From Myxococcales bacterium (GTDB taxonomy: Bacteria; Myxococcota_A; Polyangia; Polyangiales; Polyangiaceae), in NCBI GenBank assembly GCA_016212965.1, contig JACRDA010000408.1, positions 1-33,940 of the forward strand: a stretch of DNA of 33,940 bases, in the 5' to 3' direction. A program made the translations under genes and the position numbers. Each line of letters starts with the position of its first letter. Within the stretch, counting starts at the first letter, position 1. The notes beneath the pieces are model-generated. The model was given only the letters and a program-made list of their open reading frames with translations, did no database searches and was not told the origin of the DNA. Shown piece after piece: positions 25,316-33,701 of this stretch.

Positions 25316-26893
25316 ATGGCGAAAGCGAGCACCGGGCAGCGGGGTAGGGCGCGGCAGAACGGCGCGCGCGGCAAGCCCACCTTCGTGCTGCGGCAGGCGA
25401 CGCTGAAGGACGTCGACGCCCTCGTCGCGCTCAACAAGGCGGCGTACCCGGGCGACGACGAGGCCCACCTGCCGTGGCAGCACGGCCACGTCGAGTCGCA
25501 GCTGCGGGTGTTCGGCGAGGGCCAGCTCGTCGTCGAGCACGCCGGTCGCGTCGTCGCGGCAGCGAGCGCGCTCGTCGTGTCCTTCGGGCGCGACCCGTAC
25601 CGGAACCACACCTGGGCCGGCATCACCGACAACGGCATGTTCTACAACCACGATCCGTGGGGCGACACGCTCTACGGCGCGGACGCCTGCGTGCACCCCG
25701 ACTTCCGCCGGCGCGGGCTCGGCCGCATGCTCTACGACGGGCGGCGCGAGCTCTGCCGGCGCAAGAACCTGCGCCGCATCGTGCTCGGTGGGCGGCTCTA
25801 CGACTACGCGGAGCACGCCGGGGCCATGAGCGCCGAGGAGTACGCGCGCCACGTCGAGGCCGAGGAGCTCGTCGACCCGGTGCTCAGCTTCCAGCTCGCG
25901 CAGGGCTTCGTCTTGAAGCGCGTCATGCCGAACTACCTCGCCGATCCGCGCAGCCTCGACTACGCGACCTTCGTCGAGTGGCTGAACCCCGACTACAAGC
26001 ACCGTTACCGCAAGGCACGCGCGATTCGCCTCTCGTGCGTGCAGTACCGCATGCGCCGCATCGCGAGCTTCGAGGACTTCGCGCGCCAGGTGCGCTACTT
26101 CACCGGGGTCGCGGCCGACTACGGCTCGGACTTCGTGGTGTTCCCCGAGCTCCTGACGGCGCAGCTCCTGTGCCTCTTGCGCGTGAAGACGCCGCTCGAG
26201 GCGATCCGCAAGCTGACCGACTACACCCACCGGGTCGACACCCTGTTCGAGGAGCTCGCCGCCGAGTACCAGCTCGCCATCCTCGGCGGCACGCACCCGC
26301 GCAAGAACGAGGGGCGCATCGAGAACGTGGCGTCGCTCTACCTGCCCGACGGCACGACGCACCGCCAGCCCAAGATCCACATCACGCCGGGCGAGCGCCG
26401 CAGCTGGGGCATCGAGGGCGGCTCGACGCTCCAGGTCTTCGACACGCCGAAGGCGCGCGTCGGCATCCTCGTCTGCTACGACGTCGAGTTCCCCGAGGCC
26501 GCGCGCTACCTCGCCGATCAGGGCGCCGAGGTCATCCTCGTGCCCTTCTGCACCGACGACCGCCAGTCCTACCTGCGCGTCCGCTACTGCGCCCAGGCGC
26601 GCGCCGTCGAGAACCAGGTGTACCTCGCGCTCGCCGGTACGGTCGGCAACCTCCCCGACGTCGAGAACCTCGACATCCAGTACGCACAGAGCGCCGTGCT
26701 CTCACCGTCCGACTTCCCCTTCGCGCGCGACGGCATCCTCGTCGAGGCGGCGACCAACAGCGAGACCATCATCACGACCGACCTCGACTTCGAGTCGATC
26801 GAGGAGGCCGTGAACGAGGGCACCGTGCGGCAGCGCAACGATCGGCGGCCGGACCTGTTCCGCTTCGACGTGTCGGTCGGCGAGAAGCGGTAG
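25316..26893 (+). CDS. GNAT acetyltransferase-nitrilase fusion (YhcX-like)
   Basis: 525 residues, cytoplasmic. Residues 20-200 are a GNAT domain: FVLRQATLKDVDALVAL opening, GADACVHPDFRRRGLGRMLYD containing the acetyl-CoA loop RRRGLG. Residues 233-505 are a carbon-nitrogen hydrolase with the Glu-Lys-Cys triad: Glu278 in VFPELLT, Lys353 in PKIHITPGE and Cys387 in LVCYDVEFPE. The same fusion is known in bacteria such as the B. subtilis protein YhcX. Substrates of these fusions are unsettled; hydrolysis of an amide or nitrile plus N-acetylation of the product is plausible. It follows the glycosyltransferase after 6 bases; no promoter is seen in between. Confidence 0.92.
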   Translation: MAKASTGQRGRARQNGARGKPTFVLRQATLKDVDALVALNKAAYPGDDEAHLPWQHGHVESQLRVFGEGQLVVEHAGRVVAAASALVVSFGRDPYRNHTWAGITDNGMFYNHDPWGDTLYGADACVHPDFRRRGLGRMLYDGRRELCRRKNLRRIVLGGRLYDYAEHAGAMSAEEYARHVEAEELVDPVLSFQLAQGFVLKRVMPNYLADPRSLDYATFVEWLNPDYKHRYRKARAIRLSCVQYRMRRIASFEDFARQVRYFTGVAADYGSDFVVFPELLTAQLLCLLRVKTPLEAIRKLTDYTHRVDTLFEELAAEYQLAILGGTHPRKNEGRIENVASLYLPDGTTHRQPKIHITPGERRSWGIEGGSTLQVFDTPKARVGILVCYDVEFPEAARYLADQGAEVILVPFCTDDRQSYLRVRYCAQARAVENQVYLALAGTVGNLPDVENLDIQYAQSAVLSPSDFPFARDGILVEAATNSETIITTDLDFESIEEAVNEGTVRQRNDRRPDLFRFDVSVGEKR

Positions 26894-26962
26894 GCGTGCG
26901 CGCCTGGCAGCGGCGTCCCGGCAGGGGCGACACGGGCGATCACCCGACCGCCCGGCGCTGGT

Positions 26963-26993
26963 GCCGGTGCTAGAGCTACGCCGTACGGAGGTG
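26963..26993 (+). promoter_or_regulatory. promoter-like motif plus Shine-Dalgarno before the Cys-rich gene
   Basis: GCCGGTGCTAGAG (26963-26975) is followed by GGAGGTG (26987-26993) and ATG 26998. The motif differs at one base from that at 2284-2296 before the 35-repeat gene, at a similar distance from the start. Confidence 0.45.
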
Positions 26994-26997
26994 TCCC

Positions 26998-27783
26998 ATG
27001 GTTCTGCGCGGGCGCGTCGCGAGCGGCATCGCCGCGGGGCTCGTGCTCGTGGCCGCGGTGCACGGCTGCCAGCTGCTCGCCAAGGTGGACCGCAGCGTCC
27101 TCGGCCCCGGGGGCGGCGGGGCGGGCGGTGACCTGGCGAGCGGTGGCATGGCGAGCGGCGGCGCCCCCGGCGCGTCGTGCGTGAGCTCCAGCGACTGCGA
27201 CCCGTCGCAGTATTGCGACCCGTCCGTGGCGGGCGGGACCTGTGCCTCGGAGAAGGGCAACGGCGAGCCGTGCGCGCTCGACGACGAGTGCGCGAGCGGC
27301 CACTGCCCGGGCGCCGACGGCGTCTGCTGCGCCACGGCCTGCGCGGCGGCCGGCTGCGTCGCCGGCGTGCTCCACGAGGCGGAGCACTGCGACGGCAGCG
27401 GGCTGTGCGCGCCGGGGACCGGGACGCCTTGCCCCGGCGGCTTCGGCTGTCTCGACGCCGTGAGCTGCCGATCGAGCTGCGCGCTCGACGGCGAGTGCGC
27501 GAGCGCGGCCGCTCACTGCGAGGCCGGCGCGTGCGTGCCCGACCTCCCGAACGGCGGCGCCTGCGACGAGGCGAGCGACTGCGCGAGCGGCGCCTGCCCG
27601 GCCGACGATGACGTGTGCTGCGCTACCGCCTGCGACAAGAAGTGCGAAGCGTGTCGCGGCAGCAAGACCGGCGGTAGCGACGGCGTGTGCGGGGCGGTCG
27701 AGCTCGACACCGATCCGGATGGCGACTGCGGCGGCGACAAGTGCTGCCGGGGCATCGGCACCTGCGGCGGCCACCACTGCTGA
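26998..27783 (+). CDS. Cys-rich lipoprotein with Dickkopf-like modules
   Basis: 261 residues. Signal peptide ending in AAVHGC (Cys24, weak lipobox), then a Gly/Ala/Ser linker to about residue 58. The mature protein is a series of disulfide-loop modules: CVSSSDCDPSQYC, CALDDECASGHC, DGVCCATAC, CALDGECASAAAHC, CDEASDCASGAC, DVCCATACDKKCEAC and a Cys-rich tail with CGGDKCC and CGGHHC. The paired CCATAC motifs occur twice, pointing to an internal duplication. It resembles the other Cys-rich lipoproteins of the window in architecture rather than in sequence. No enzymatic motif. Start fixed by a strong GGAGG site. It stands alone, about 100 bases after the GNAT-nitrilase gene. Confidence 0.88.
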   Translation: MVLRGRVASGIAAGLVLVAAVHGCQLLAKVDRSVLGPGGGGAGGDLASGGMASGGAPGASCVSSSDCDPSQYCDPSVAGGTCASEKGNGEPCALDDECASGHCPGADGVCCATACAAAGCVAGVLHEAEHCDGSGLCAPGTGTPCPGGFGCLDAVSCRSSCALDGECASAAAHCEAGACVPDLPNGGACDEASDCASGACPADDDVCCATACDKKCEACRGSKTGGSDGVCGAVELDTDPDGDCGGDKCCRGIGTCGGHHC

Positions 27784-27894
27784 CACGGCGCGGCCCGCCG
27801 TCGATGGCCGGGCGGCATGACACGGCCGTCGCGGTCGCTTCGGGGCCTTGCGGGGAGCGCGCGCGTGGGCACGCAGGCAAGTGGTCGGAACCGA

Positions 27895-27903
27895 TGGTAT
27901 TCT
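27895..27903 (+). promoter_or_regulatory. putative extended -10 TGGTATTCT
   Basis: TGGTATTCT has the TGnTATTCT form also found before the MopE-like gene. It lies 76 bases before the chosen ATG at 27980, in the 196-base gap after the Cys-rich gene. No clear -35 is seen. Confidence 0.4.
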
Positions 27904-27979
27904 GCGGGTAGCTCGGGGACGTGAGCCCCGCTCGTCGCTGGCACGAGCGTTGCGAAATGGGGACCCGAACGGTGGCTCG

Positions 27980-29611
27980 ATGCGCCGGCTCGAGCCCCTG
28001 GCGAGCCGAGCGCGAGGAAGGTGGACGGTCGTGGACGACAGGCAGCGGCGACGACAGGACGACTCGGTGGGCGCGCGCGCGGACGGTGGCTTCGACACGT
28101 GGCGCGCGGTCGCGCACCCCGTGTGGCTCGGGGCGCTCGCCCTCTTGCTCCTCAACGACCACTACCTGAAGGGCTCGGGCCTGCTGCCCGGCGCCGTGAC
28201 GGGCAAGCTCAGCGACCTCGCGGGCATGCTGGTCGCCCCGGCCCTGCTCGCCGCCCTGCTGCGTGTGCGGACCGGTCGCGGGCTCGCGCTCGCGCACGTC
28301 GCGACGGGGCTCGTGTTCGCGGCGATCAAGCTCTCGCCGGCGGCCGCGGCGGCCTTCGCCTGGCTCACGGCGCTCACGCCCTTCCCGTGGCGCATCACGG
28401 TCGATCCGACCGATCTCTTCGCAGCGCTCCCGGCGCTCGCGCTCTCGTACCCCCTGTTCGGCGCGGTCGCGGCGCGTCCCCGGCCCGTGCGACCCGCCGT
28501 GGTGCGACTCGCCGCCGTGGCGGGAGCCTACGCGTGCGTCGCCACGAGCCCGCAGCGCCCCGTGTGCCAGGGCGACGTCGAGCAGGCGGACGGGACGTGT
28601 GGTCCCGGGGCGAGCGACGCCTACGGCGCCTTCGTCGTCGCGAACCAGGCGGGCACGGAGATCGTGCTGCACGTGCGCGCGCTGCGGCCCGAGGTCACGG
28701 TCGAGTGCGACGCGCTCCTCGACGACCCCTCGCTGCGCCTCGCGCCCGAGCTGTTCGAGCCGGCCGAGAGCTGGCTCCTCGACGCGAACCGCGCGCTCCC
28801 GCTCGAGGAACAGGCGGGCCGGCAGTGCTCGGCGTACGTCGTATCGTCGGGCGGCGGCCCCGCCGCGCTCGTCGCGTGGCGCCACTGGGACTACCCGGAG
28901 ACGGAGCTCTGGACGGTCGCGAGCGGCAATCCCGAGGAGCGCCTCCTCTTCGTGACGGCGGCCGCGAACGTCGCCACGTCCGGGGCACACGTCGTCTTCC
29001 CGCCACCTGCCGAGCAGGTGCCCGGTCCCGCGGCGGGCTGCGAGCTCTTGCCCGACACGGTCGGCATCGCGTGGACGGAGCCGCCCGTGCCGGCGTCGCA
29101 GCTGCTCGTCGCCGTGACCTCGTCACCCGATGGCTGCCACCTGCTCGAGCTCGCGAGCGGCCAGAGCCTGTACGTGTGCCTGCCCGCGGCGGCCGCGCTC
29201 TTCACGCCCGGCAGCACCGTCAGCATCTACGAAAGCGGAGCGAGCGCCGGCAGCCCGAGGCTCGTCATCGAGACCCCTGCTGGCCGCGTCGAGCTCGGCC
29301 GCGGCTATCAGTGGCCCTCGGCCGCGGCCGTCACGTTCGAGGTCACGGACGTGCCGAGCTGCGGGGGCAGTCGTGATGCCTGCGGCAGCTGGGGCGTGCC
29401 GCTCACCATCTGGGCCCACGACGGTGAGGAGACTGCGAGCGCGAGCTCCGGCGGCGCGCTCGCGACCACGAGCCTCGGCTCGCTGCACGTGGTTCGCGCC
29501 GAACGGAGGCCGATCTGCGACACGAGCTGCGGCATCGGCGCCCTCGCCGCGGGCACCACCCCCTACCTCGAGTGGGCGCACGTAATGCCCGCCCCCGCCC
29601 CGCAACCATGA
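27980..29611 (+). CDS. polytopic membrane protein with large exported C-terminal region
   Basis: 543 residues from ATG 27980; starts at 27848 or 28031 (GTG) are also possible. After a basic, disordered N-terminus, about four membrane segments occur between residues 46 and 190, with the motif LLNDHYLKGSGLLPGAVTGK followed by LSDLAGM in the first loop. I remember similar NDH-LK and GKLSD motifs in uncharacterised bacterial membrane proteins but cannot name the family. The region from about 195 to the end is outside the membrane: beta-rich, with cysteines (VCQGDVEQADGTC, VECDALL, GCELLPD, CHLLEL, CDTSCG), probably periplasmic. Its stop overlaps the ATG of the VWA lipoprotein (ATGA at 29608-29611), so the two proteins are made together. 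Function unknown. Confidence 0.75.
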   Translation: MRRLEPLASRARGRWTVVDDRQRRRQDDSVGARADGGFDTWRAVAHPVWLGALALLLLNDHYLKGSGLLPGAVTGKLSDLAGMLVAPALLAALLRVRTGRGLALAHVATGLVFAAIKLSPAAAAAFAWLTALTPFPWRITVDPTDLFAALPALALSYPLFGAVAARPRPVRPAVVRLAAVAGAYACVATSPQRPVCQGDVEQADGTCGPGASDAYGAFVVANQAGTEIVLHVRALRPEVTVECDALLDDPSLRLAPELFEPAESWLLDANRALPLEEQAGRQCSAYVVSSGGGPAALVAWRHWDYPETELWTVASGNPEERLLFVTAAANVATSGAHVVFPPPAEQVPGPAAGCELLPDTVGIAWTEPPVPASQLLVAVTSSPDGCHLLELASGQSLYVCLPAAAALFTPGSTVSIYESGASAGSPRLVIETPAGRVELGRGYQWPSAAAVTFEVTDVPSCGGSRDACGSWGVPLTIWAHDGEETASASSGGALATTSLGSLHVVRAERRPICDTSCGIGALAAGTTPYLEWAHVMPAPAPQP

Positions 29612-31197
29612 GCCACGCCATGAGGACCAGCACCATGCCATCCACCGTTCGCGTAGCTCATCTCGGCTGGCTCGTGGCGACGCTCGCCGCGCTCGCGGGC
29701 TGCAGCGGCGGCGACTCCGGCGCAGGCGGCGTGCCCGCGGGGCACGGCAACGTCGGCGTGACCCAGGGCGGCGCGCAGGACTTCGGCCTGTTCCGCCAGA
29801 TCCTCGACCAGGGTGGCATCCCGGGCCCCGAGACGCTCGACGACGTCGGCTTCTTCGCCGAGCACAAGCTCGACTACCCGACGCCGACCTGCGGCGCGAA
29901 CCTGTGCCTGCACGCGCTCTTCGGCGCGCACCCGAACCTCGTCGTGGGCACGCAGGCGAGCGTGGTGCAGGTGGGGCTCAACTCGCCCATCGACCTCGCG
30001 ACCTTCGTTCGACCCCCCATGCACCTCGTGCTCGCCATCGACGTGAGCGGCTCGATGGGCGGCGCGCCCATCGACTACGTGCGCACGGGGCTCACGAGCA
30101 TGCTCGGCGCGCTCGAGCCCGGGGACCGGGTGTCGCTCGTGACGTACGCGAGCGAGGCGCAGGTCGTGCTCGACGCGGTCCCCGCGAGCGACACGGGCAT
30201 CCTCGCCGAGGCCATCGCCGGGCTCGCGGCCGGGGGCTCGACCAACATCTACGACGGCCTCTTCCAGGCCTACACGCTCGCCGCCGTGCACCTCGATCCC
30301 GCGTGGCAGAACCGCGTGCTCCTCTTGTCGGACGGTCAGGCCAACACCGGCCTCGACGACACCGGCAAGATCGTCGCGCTCGCCGAGGGCCGGGCGCGCG
30401 AGGGCATCGCGCTGTCGAGCATCGGCGTCGGCACGGACTTCGACGTCGAGCTCATGAGCCGGCTCGGCGAGGTGGGCGCCGGCAACTTCTACTTCCTCGA
30501 GGACCCGGCGGCCGTCGTCGAGGTGTTCGAGGACGAGGTGAAGACCTTCCTCTACCCGCTCGCCGTCGACGCGCGCATCACGATGTCGGTCGCGAGCGGC
30601 TACGAGCTCCGTGCCGCCTACGGGACGAACGGCTGGGCCTCGACGCCGGACGGCGGCGAGGTCGAGCTTCCGGCGCTCTTCCTCGCCGGGCGCACCACGG
30701 CCTCGGAGCCCATCGAGGCGGGCCGGCGCGGAGGCGGGGGTGCCATCCTCATCGAGCTCATGCCGAGCGGCGCCGCCGCCGCCGAGCCGAACGACGTCGG
30801 ACAGGTCGCGATCGCGTGGCGCGACCCCGCGACCGGCGACCTCGTGTCCGACGAAGTGAACGTCGTCGCGCCGCACTCGCCGGCCGAGCCCCCGCCGGGC
30901 GGCTACTTCACGGACGCGACGGTCGCGAAGGGCTTCGCCATGCTCAACCTCTACGCGGCCTTCCGGATCGCGACCGAGCGCGCGGCCGCCGGCGACCCGT
31001 GGACGGCCGAGAGCACGCTCGCCGCCCTGCGTCCGAACGTCGCCAACTGGCTCGTCACGCACCCGGATCCCGATCTCGAGGACGACCTTCACTACGTCGA
31101 CCTCTTCATCGCGAACCTCGGTGCGGTCATCGCGACGAGCACCCTCGGCGTGCTCCCGACCCCCGGGCCCGTGGATCCCTGGCCGTACTACGAGTGA
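29608..31197 (+). CDS. VWA-domain lipoprotein, YfbK-like
   Basis: 529 residues. Signal peptide with lipobox LAGC (Cys32). Residues 50-115 match the N-terminal region of YfbK-type proteins (LFRQILDQGGIPGPETLDDV, then LDYPTP). The von Willebrand A domain lies at about 138-310 with an intact metal site: DVSGSM (Asp145, Ser147, Ser149), GGSTNIYDG and LLLSDGQAN. The C-terminal 200 residues are a beta-domain with a helical end (FAMLNLYAAFRIATERAAAG), like the YfbK C-terminal region. VWA domains with this site bind proteins through a divalent metal, so a surface adhesion or assembly role is likely. Start overlaps the stop of the membrane protein gene as ATGA; in-frame ATGs at 29620 and 29635 are alternatives. 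It converges on the AckA-PduL fusion. Confidence 0.9.
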   Translation: MSHAMRTSTMPSTVRVAHLGWLVATLAALAGCSGGDSGAGGVPAGHGNVGVTQGGAQDFGLFRQILDQGGIPGPETLDDVGFFAEHKLDYPTPTCGANLCLHALFGAHPNLVVGTQASVVQVGLNSPIDLATFVRPPMHLVLAIDVSGSMGGAPIDYVRTGLTSMLGALEPGDRVSLVTYASEAQVVLDAVPASDTGILAEAIAGLAAGGSTNIYDGLFQAYTLAAVHLDPAWQNRVLLLSDGQANTGLDDTGKIVALAEGRAREGIALSSIGVGTDFDVELMSRLGEVGAGNFYFLEDPAAVVEVFEDEVKTFLYPLAVDARITMSVASGYELRAAYGTNGWASTPDGGEVELPALFLAGRTTASEPIEAGRRGGGGAILIELMPSGAAAAEPNDVGQVAIAWRDPATGDLVSDEVNVVAPHSPAEPPPGGYFTDATVAKGFAMLNLYAAFRIATERAAAGDPWTAESTLAALRPNVANWLVTHPDPDLEDDLHYVDLFIANLGAVIATSTLGVLPTPGPVDPWPYYE

Positions 31198-31210
31198 CCG
31201 TGCCGCGGTT

Positions 31211-33523
31211 CTAGGCCTGGCTCTGCACCCCGTCGATGTACCCCGCCGTGCCGTTCGCGAGGTTGGCGGCGTTGGCCTCGTCCGTGTCGAGGTGCATGGC
31301 GAGCCGGTAGCTCGGGCTCACGCGCACGAGGACGTCGCCGAAGATGAGCTCGCGGTCCCCGCCGACGCGCACGCGCACGACGTACTTGTCGCGCACGCCG
31401 AGGCGCAGAGCGTCCTCGGGGGGCATGTGGATGTGGCGCATGGCGGCGATGACGCCCTCGCGCAGGGCCACCGTGCCGTGGGGCCCCTCGAGCGTCACCG
31501 CAGGTGTGCCCTTGAGGTCGCCGGACTCGCGGATCGGCGCCACGACGCCGAGCTTGAACTGCTCGGTGACCGAGATCTCGACCTGCGTCGCCTTGCGCGC
31601 CGGTCCGAGCACGCGCACGCGCTCGATGCGGCCCTTCGGCCCGACGAGGTTCACCTGCTCCTCGCAGGCGAACTGACCGGGCTGCGAGAGGTCGGCCTTC
31701 GGCGTCAGGCTGTGGCCCGGCCCGAAGAGCGCCTCCACGTGCTCCTGCGCGAGGTGCACGTGGTGCGCCGAGACCTCGATCGGCACGGGCATGGGCTCCT
31801 GCGCGCGGATGCGGAGGGTGACCTCCTCGCGGCTCAGCGTGCGCAGGGTCTCGCGCGCGATCATGCGCTCCTCGTCGGCCGGCACGACCAGCACCTCGAC
31901 CGGCGAGCCGTCCTCGGAGATGCGCGTCACCTCCTCGAAGCCGCGCGCGTCGCGGTTGCGCGCTTCGTCGAGCCGGATGCCCATCCACTCGAGCCCCTGA
32001 CAGGTCAGGCGCCGGGCGCGGGCGCTGCCCTGGCCGATGCCGCCCGTGAAGACGACGGCGTCGATGCCGCCCATGGCCGCGGCGTAGGAGCCGATGTACT
32101 TGCGCACGCGGTAACAGAAGGCCTTGAAGGCGATGAGCGCGCCCGCGTGGCCGCCCTCCGCGGCCTGCTCGATGGCGCGCATGTCGTTCGAGAGGCCGGA
32201 CAGGCCGAGCAGGCCGCTCTTCTTGTTGATGAGCGTGTCGAGCTCGTCCGGGCCGAGCTTGTCGGTGCGCATCAGGTGGACGAGCAAGCCCGGATCGAGG
32301 TCGCCGGCGCGCGTCCCCATGATGAGCCCTTCGGCGGGCGTGAGGCCCATGCTCGTGTCGACCGAGCGGCCGTGGTCGACCGCGCAGCACGAGGCTCCGT
32401 TGCCGAGGTGGCAGGTCACGATCTCGAGCGAGCTCCACGGGCGGTGGAGGAACTGCCCGGCCTTCAGCGCGGAGTAGAAATGCGAGGTGCCGTGGAACCC
32501 GTAGCGCCGCACGTGGAGGCGCTCGTAGAGCTCGCGCGGCAGGCCGTAGAGGTAGGCGTACTCGGGCAGGGTCTGGTGGAAGGCCGTGTCGAAGACGGCG
32601 ACGTGCGGAGCGTCCGGCCACAGGCGCCGCGCCTCGCGGATGCCGAGCAGGTTCGCCGGGTTGTGCAGGGGCGCGAGCGGCGCCACGGCCTCGATCTTCC
32701 CGATGACCGCGTCGTCGATCAGGGTGGCGCTCGCGAAGTGCTCGCCGCCGTGCACGACGCGGTGGCCGATCGCCGCGACCTCCTCGCGCGAGCGGAGGGC
32801 CGCCCCGTCGCCGTCCGTGAGCACGGCGACGAGCGCTGCGAAGGCCTCGGCAAAGCCGGCGCGCGGCAGCTCGCGCGTCACCTTCTTGCCCGCGAACTGG
32901 TGCTCGAGGCGCGTGCCGGCCGAGCCGATGCGCTCGACGATGCCGCGCGCCAGGCGGGCCGGGTCGCCGGTGTCGAAGAGCTGGTACTTCACCGACGACG
33001 AGCCGCAGTTCAAGACGAGGAGCTTGGCGGGCGCCGCCGTGCGGAGCTCCAGGCCGTAGGGGTCTTCGGCGCGGCGCAAGGCGACGCGGGCGACGTCCTC
33101 GCCGTAGCACTTGGCGCGCTCGCCGAGCGTGTGCGCGAGCGCCCGCAGCGCGGGCGGGTGGGTCGCGACCACGGTGGAGAAGAGCCGCGCCGGGATGAGC
33201 AGCGCCTTCGAGCGGCTGACGCCGATGACGTCGGCCACGGTGCGGTCGCCGGTGAGGAGCGACATCTCGCCGAAGATGCTGCCCGGCCCGAGCTTGCCGA
33301 GCTGACGCCGGTCGCCCGCGTCGTCGGCGAGCGAGGCCTCGGCCTCGCCGTCGAGCACGACGCCGAGGAAGCGCCCCTCTTCGCCGAACTCGATGATGGC
33401 CTCGTTCGGCTCGAAGGTCGTGACCGTGGAGGCGGCCACGAGGCGGGTCAGCGTCTCGATGGGGAAGCTCGCGAAGAGCTCGACGCGCTTCTGCAGGAAC
33501 TCGACGATGTCGGCGGGCGTCAT
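31211..33523 (-). CDS. cNMP-binding-type domain - acetate kinase - PduL phosphotransacylase fusion
   Basis: 770 residues, cytoplasmic. Residues 1-135 are a cyclic-nucleotide-binding-type domain (FLGVVLDGEAEASL, GSIFGEMSLLTGDRTVADV). Residues 166-565 are acetate kinase: LNCGSSSVK, HRVVHGG (Arg255), APLHNPANLLG, DTAFHQTLP (Asp312), YGFHGTSH (His344), DTSMGLTPAEG, MGTRAGDLDPG (Arg405), FTGGIGQGS and VPADEE. Residues 580-770 are PduL: metal histidines in SAHHVHLA (588, 590), MRHIHMP (697, 699) and AMHLDTDEANA (His744). Together the two enzymes convert acyl-CoA to acyl phosphate and then acid plus ATP, so the acyl phosphate could be passed between domains. The regulatory domain suggests allosteric control. 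In GGIGQ, Gln replaces the usual Glu. ATG 33523 has a strong GAGGAGGAGGA ribosome site; TAGCCT further upstream is a possible -10. Confidence 0.92.
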   Translation of the reverse strand: MTPADIVEFLQKRVELFASFPIETLTRLVAASTVTTFEPNEAIIEFGEEGRFLGVVLDGEAEASLADDAGDRRQLGKLGPGSIFGEMSLLTGDRTVADVIGVSRSKALLIPARLFSTVVATHPPALRALAHTLGERAKCYGEDVARVALRRAEDPYGLELRTAAPAKLLVLNCGSSSVKYQLFDTGDPARLARGIVERIGSAGTRLEHQFAGKKVTRELPRAGFAEAFAALVAVLTDGDGAALRSREEVAAIGHRVVHGGEHFASATLIDDAVIGKIEAVAPLAPLHNPANLLGIREARRLWPDAPHVAVFDTAFHQTLPEYAYLYGLPRELYERLHVRRYGFHGTSHFYSALKAGQFLHRPWSSLEIVTCHLGNGASCCAVDHGRSVDTSMGLTPAEGLIMGTRAGDLDPGLLVHLMRTDKLGPDELDTLINKKSGLLGLSGLSNDMRAIEQAAEGGHAGALIAFKAFCYRVRKYIGSYAAAMGGIDAVVFTGGIGQGSARARRLTCQGLEWMGIRLDEARNRDARGFEEVTRISEDGSPVEVLVVPADEERMIARETLRTLSREEVTLRIRAQEPMPVPIEVSAHHVHLAQEHVEALFGPGHSLTPKADLSQPGQFACEEQVNLVGPKGRIERVRVLGPARKATQVEISVTEQFKLGVVAPIRESGDLKGTPAVTLEGPHGTVALREGVIAAMRHIHMPPEDALRLGVRDKYVVRVRVGGDRELIFGDVLVRVSPSYRLAMHLDTDEANAANLANGTAGYIDGVQSQA

Positions 33524-33571
33524 GTCGTCCTCCTCCTCACTGCTCGCGCCGGTGCGTGGGCTGCGAGCGAG

Positions 33572-33577
33572 CTCCGA
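33572..33577 (-). promoter_or_regulatory. putative -10 hexamer TAGCCT for the AckA-PduL fusion
   Basis: On the minus strand TAGCCT lies about 50 bases before ATG 33523, leaving a leader with a strong purine-rich ribosome site. No good -35 box is seen. Confidence 0.3.
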
Positions 33578-33688
33578 GGCTAGGCACGATCGCGGGGCGC
33601 TTGCACGCCTCGCGCACGGCTCGGCGAGCCAGCGTCGGGCGCCGTCGTACACGCCCGTTGCCCGTACCCGCCAAGCGCGGCCAGCGGC

Positions 33689-33694
33689 TATGCT
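33689..33694 (+). promoter_or_regulatory. putative -10 hexamer TATGCT of the right-edge lipoprotein
   Basis: TATGCT ends 7 bases before GTG 33702. The ATG inside it (33690) is in frame with the gene, but reading it as the -10 box matches the near-leaderless pattern of the window. Confidence 0.35.
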
Positions 33695-33701
33695 CCGCCG
33701 G

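Noticed and set aside
27784..27979. possible rho-independent terminator after the Cys-rich gene
   Set aside because: CCCG/CGGG pairs occur, but no convincing long stem or T-run could be drawn.
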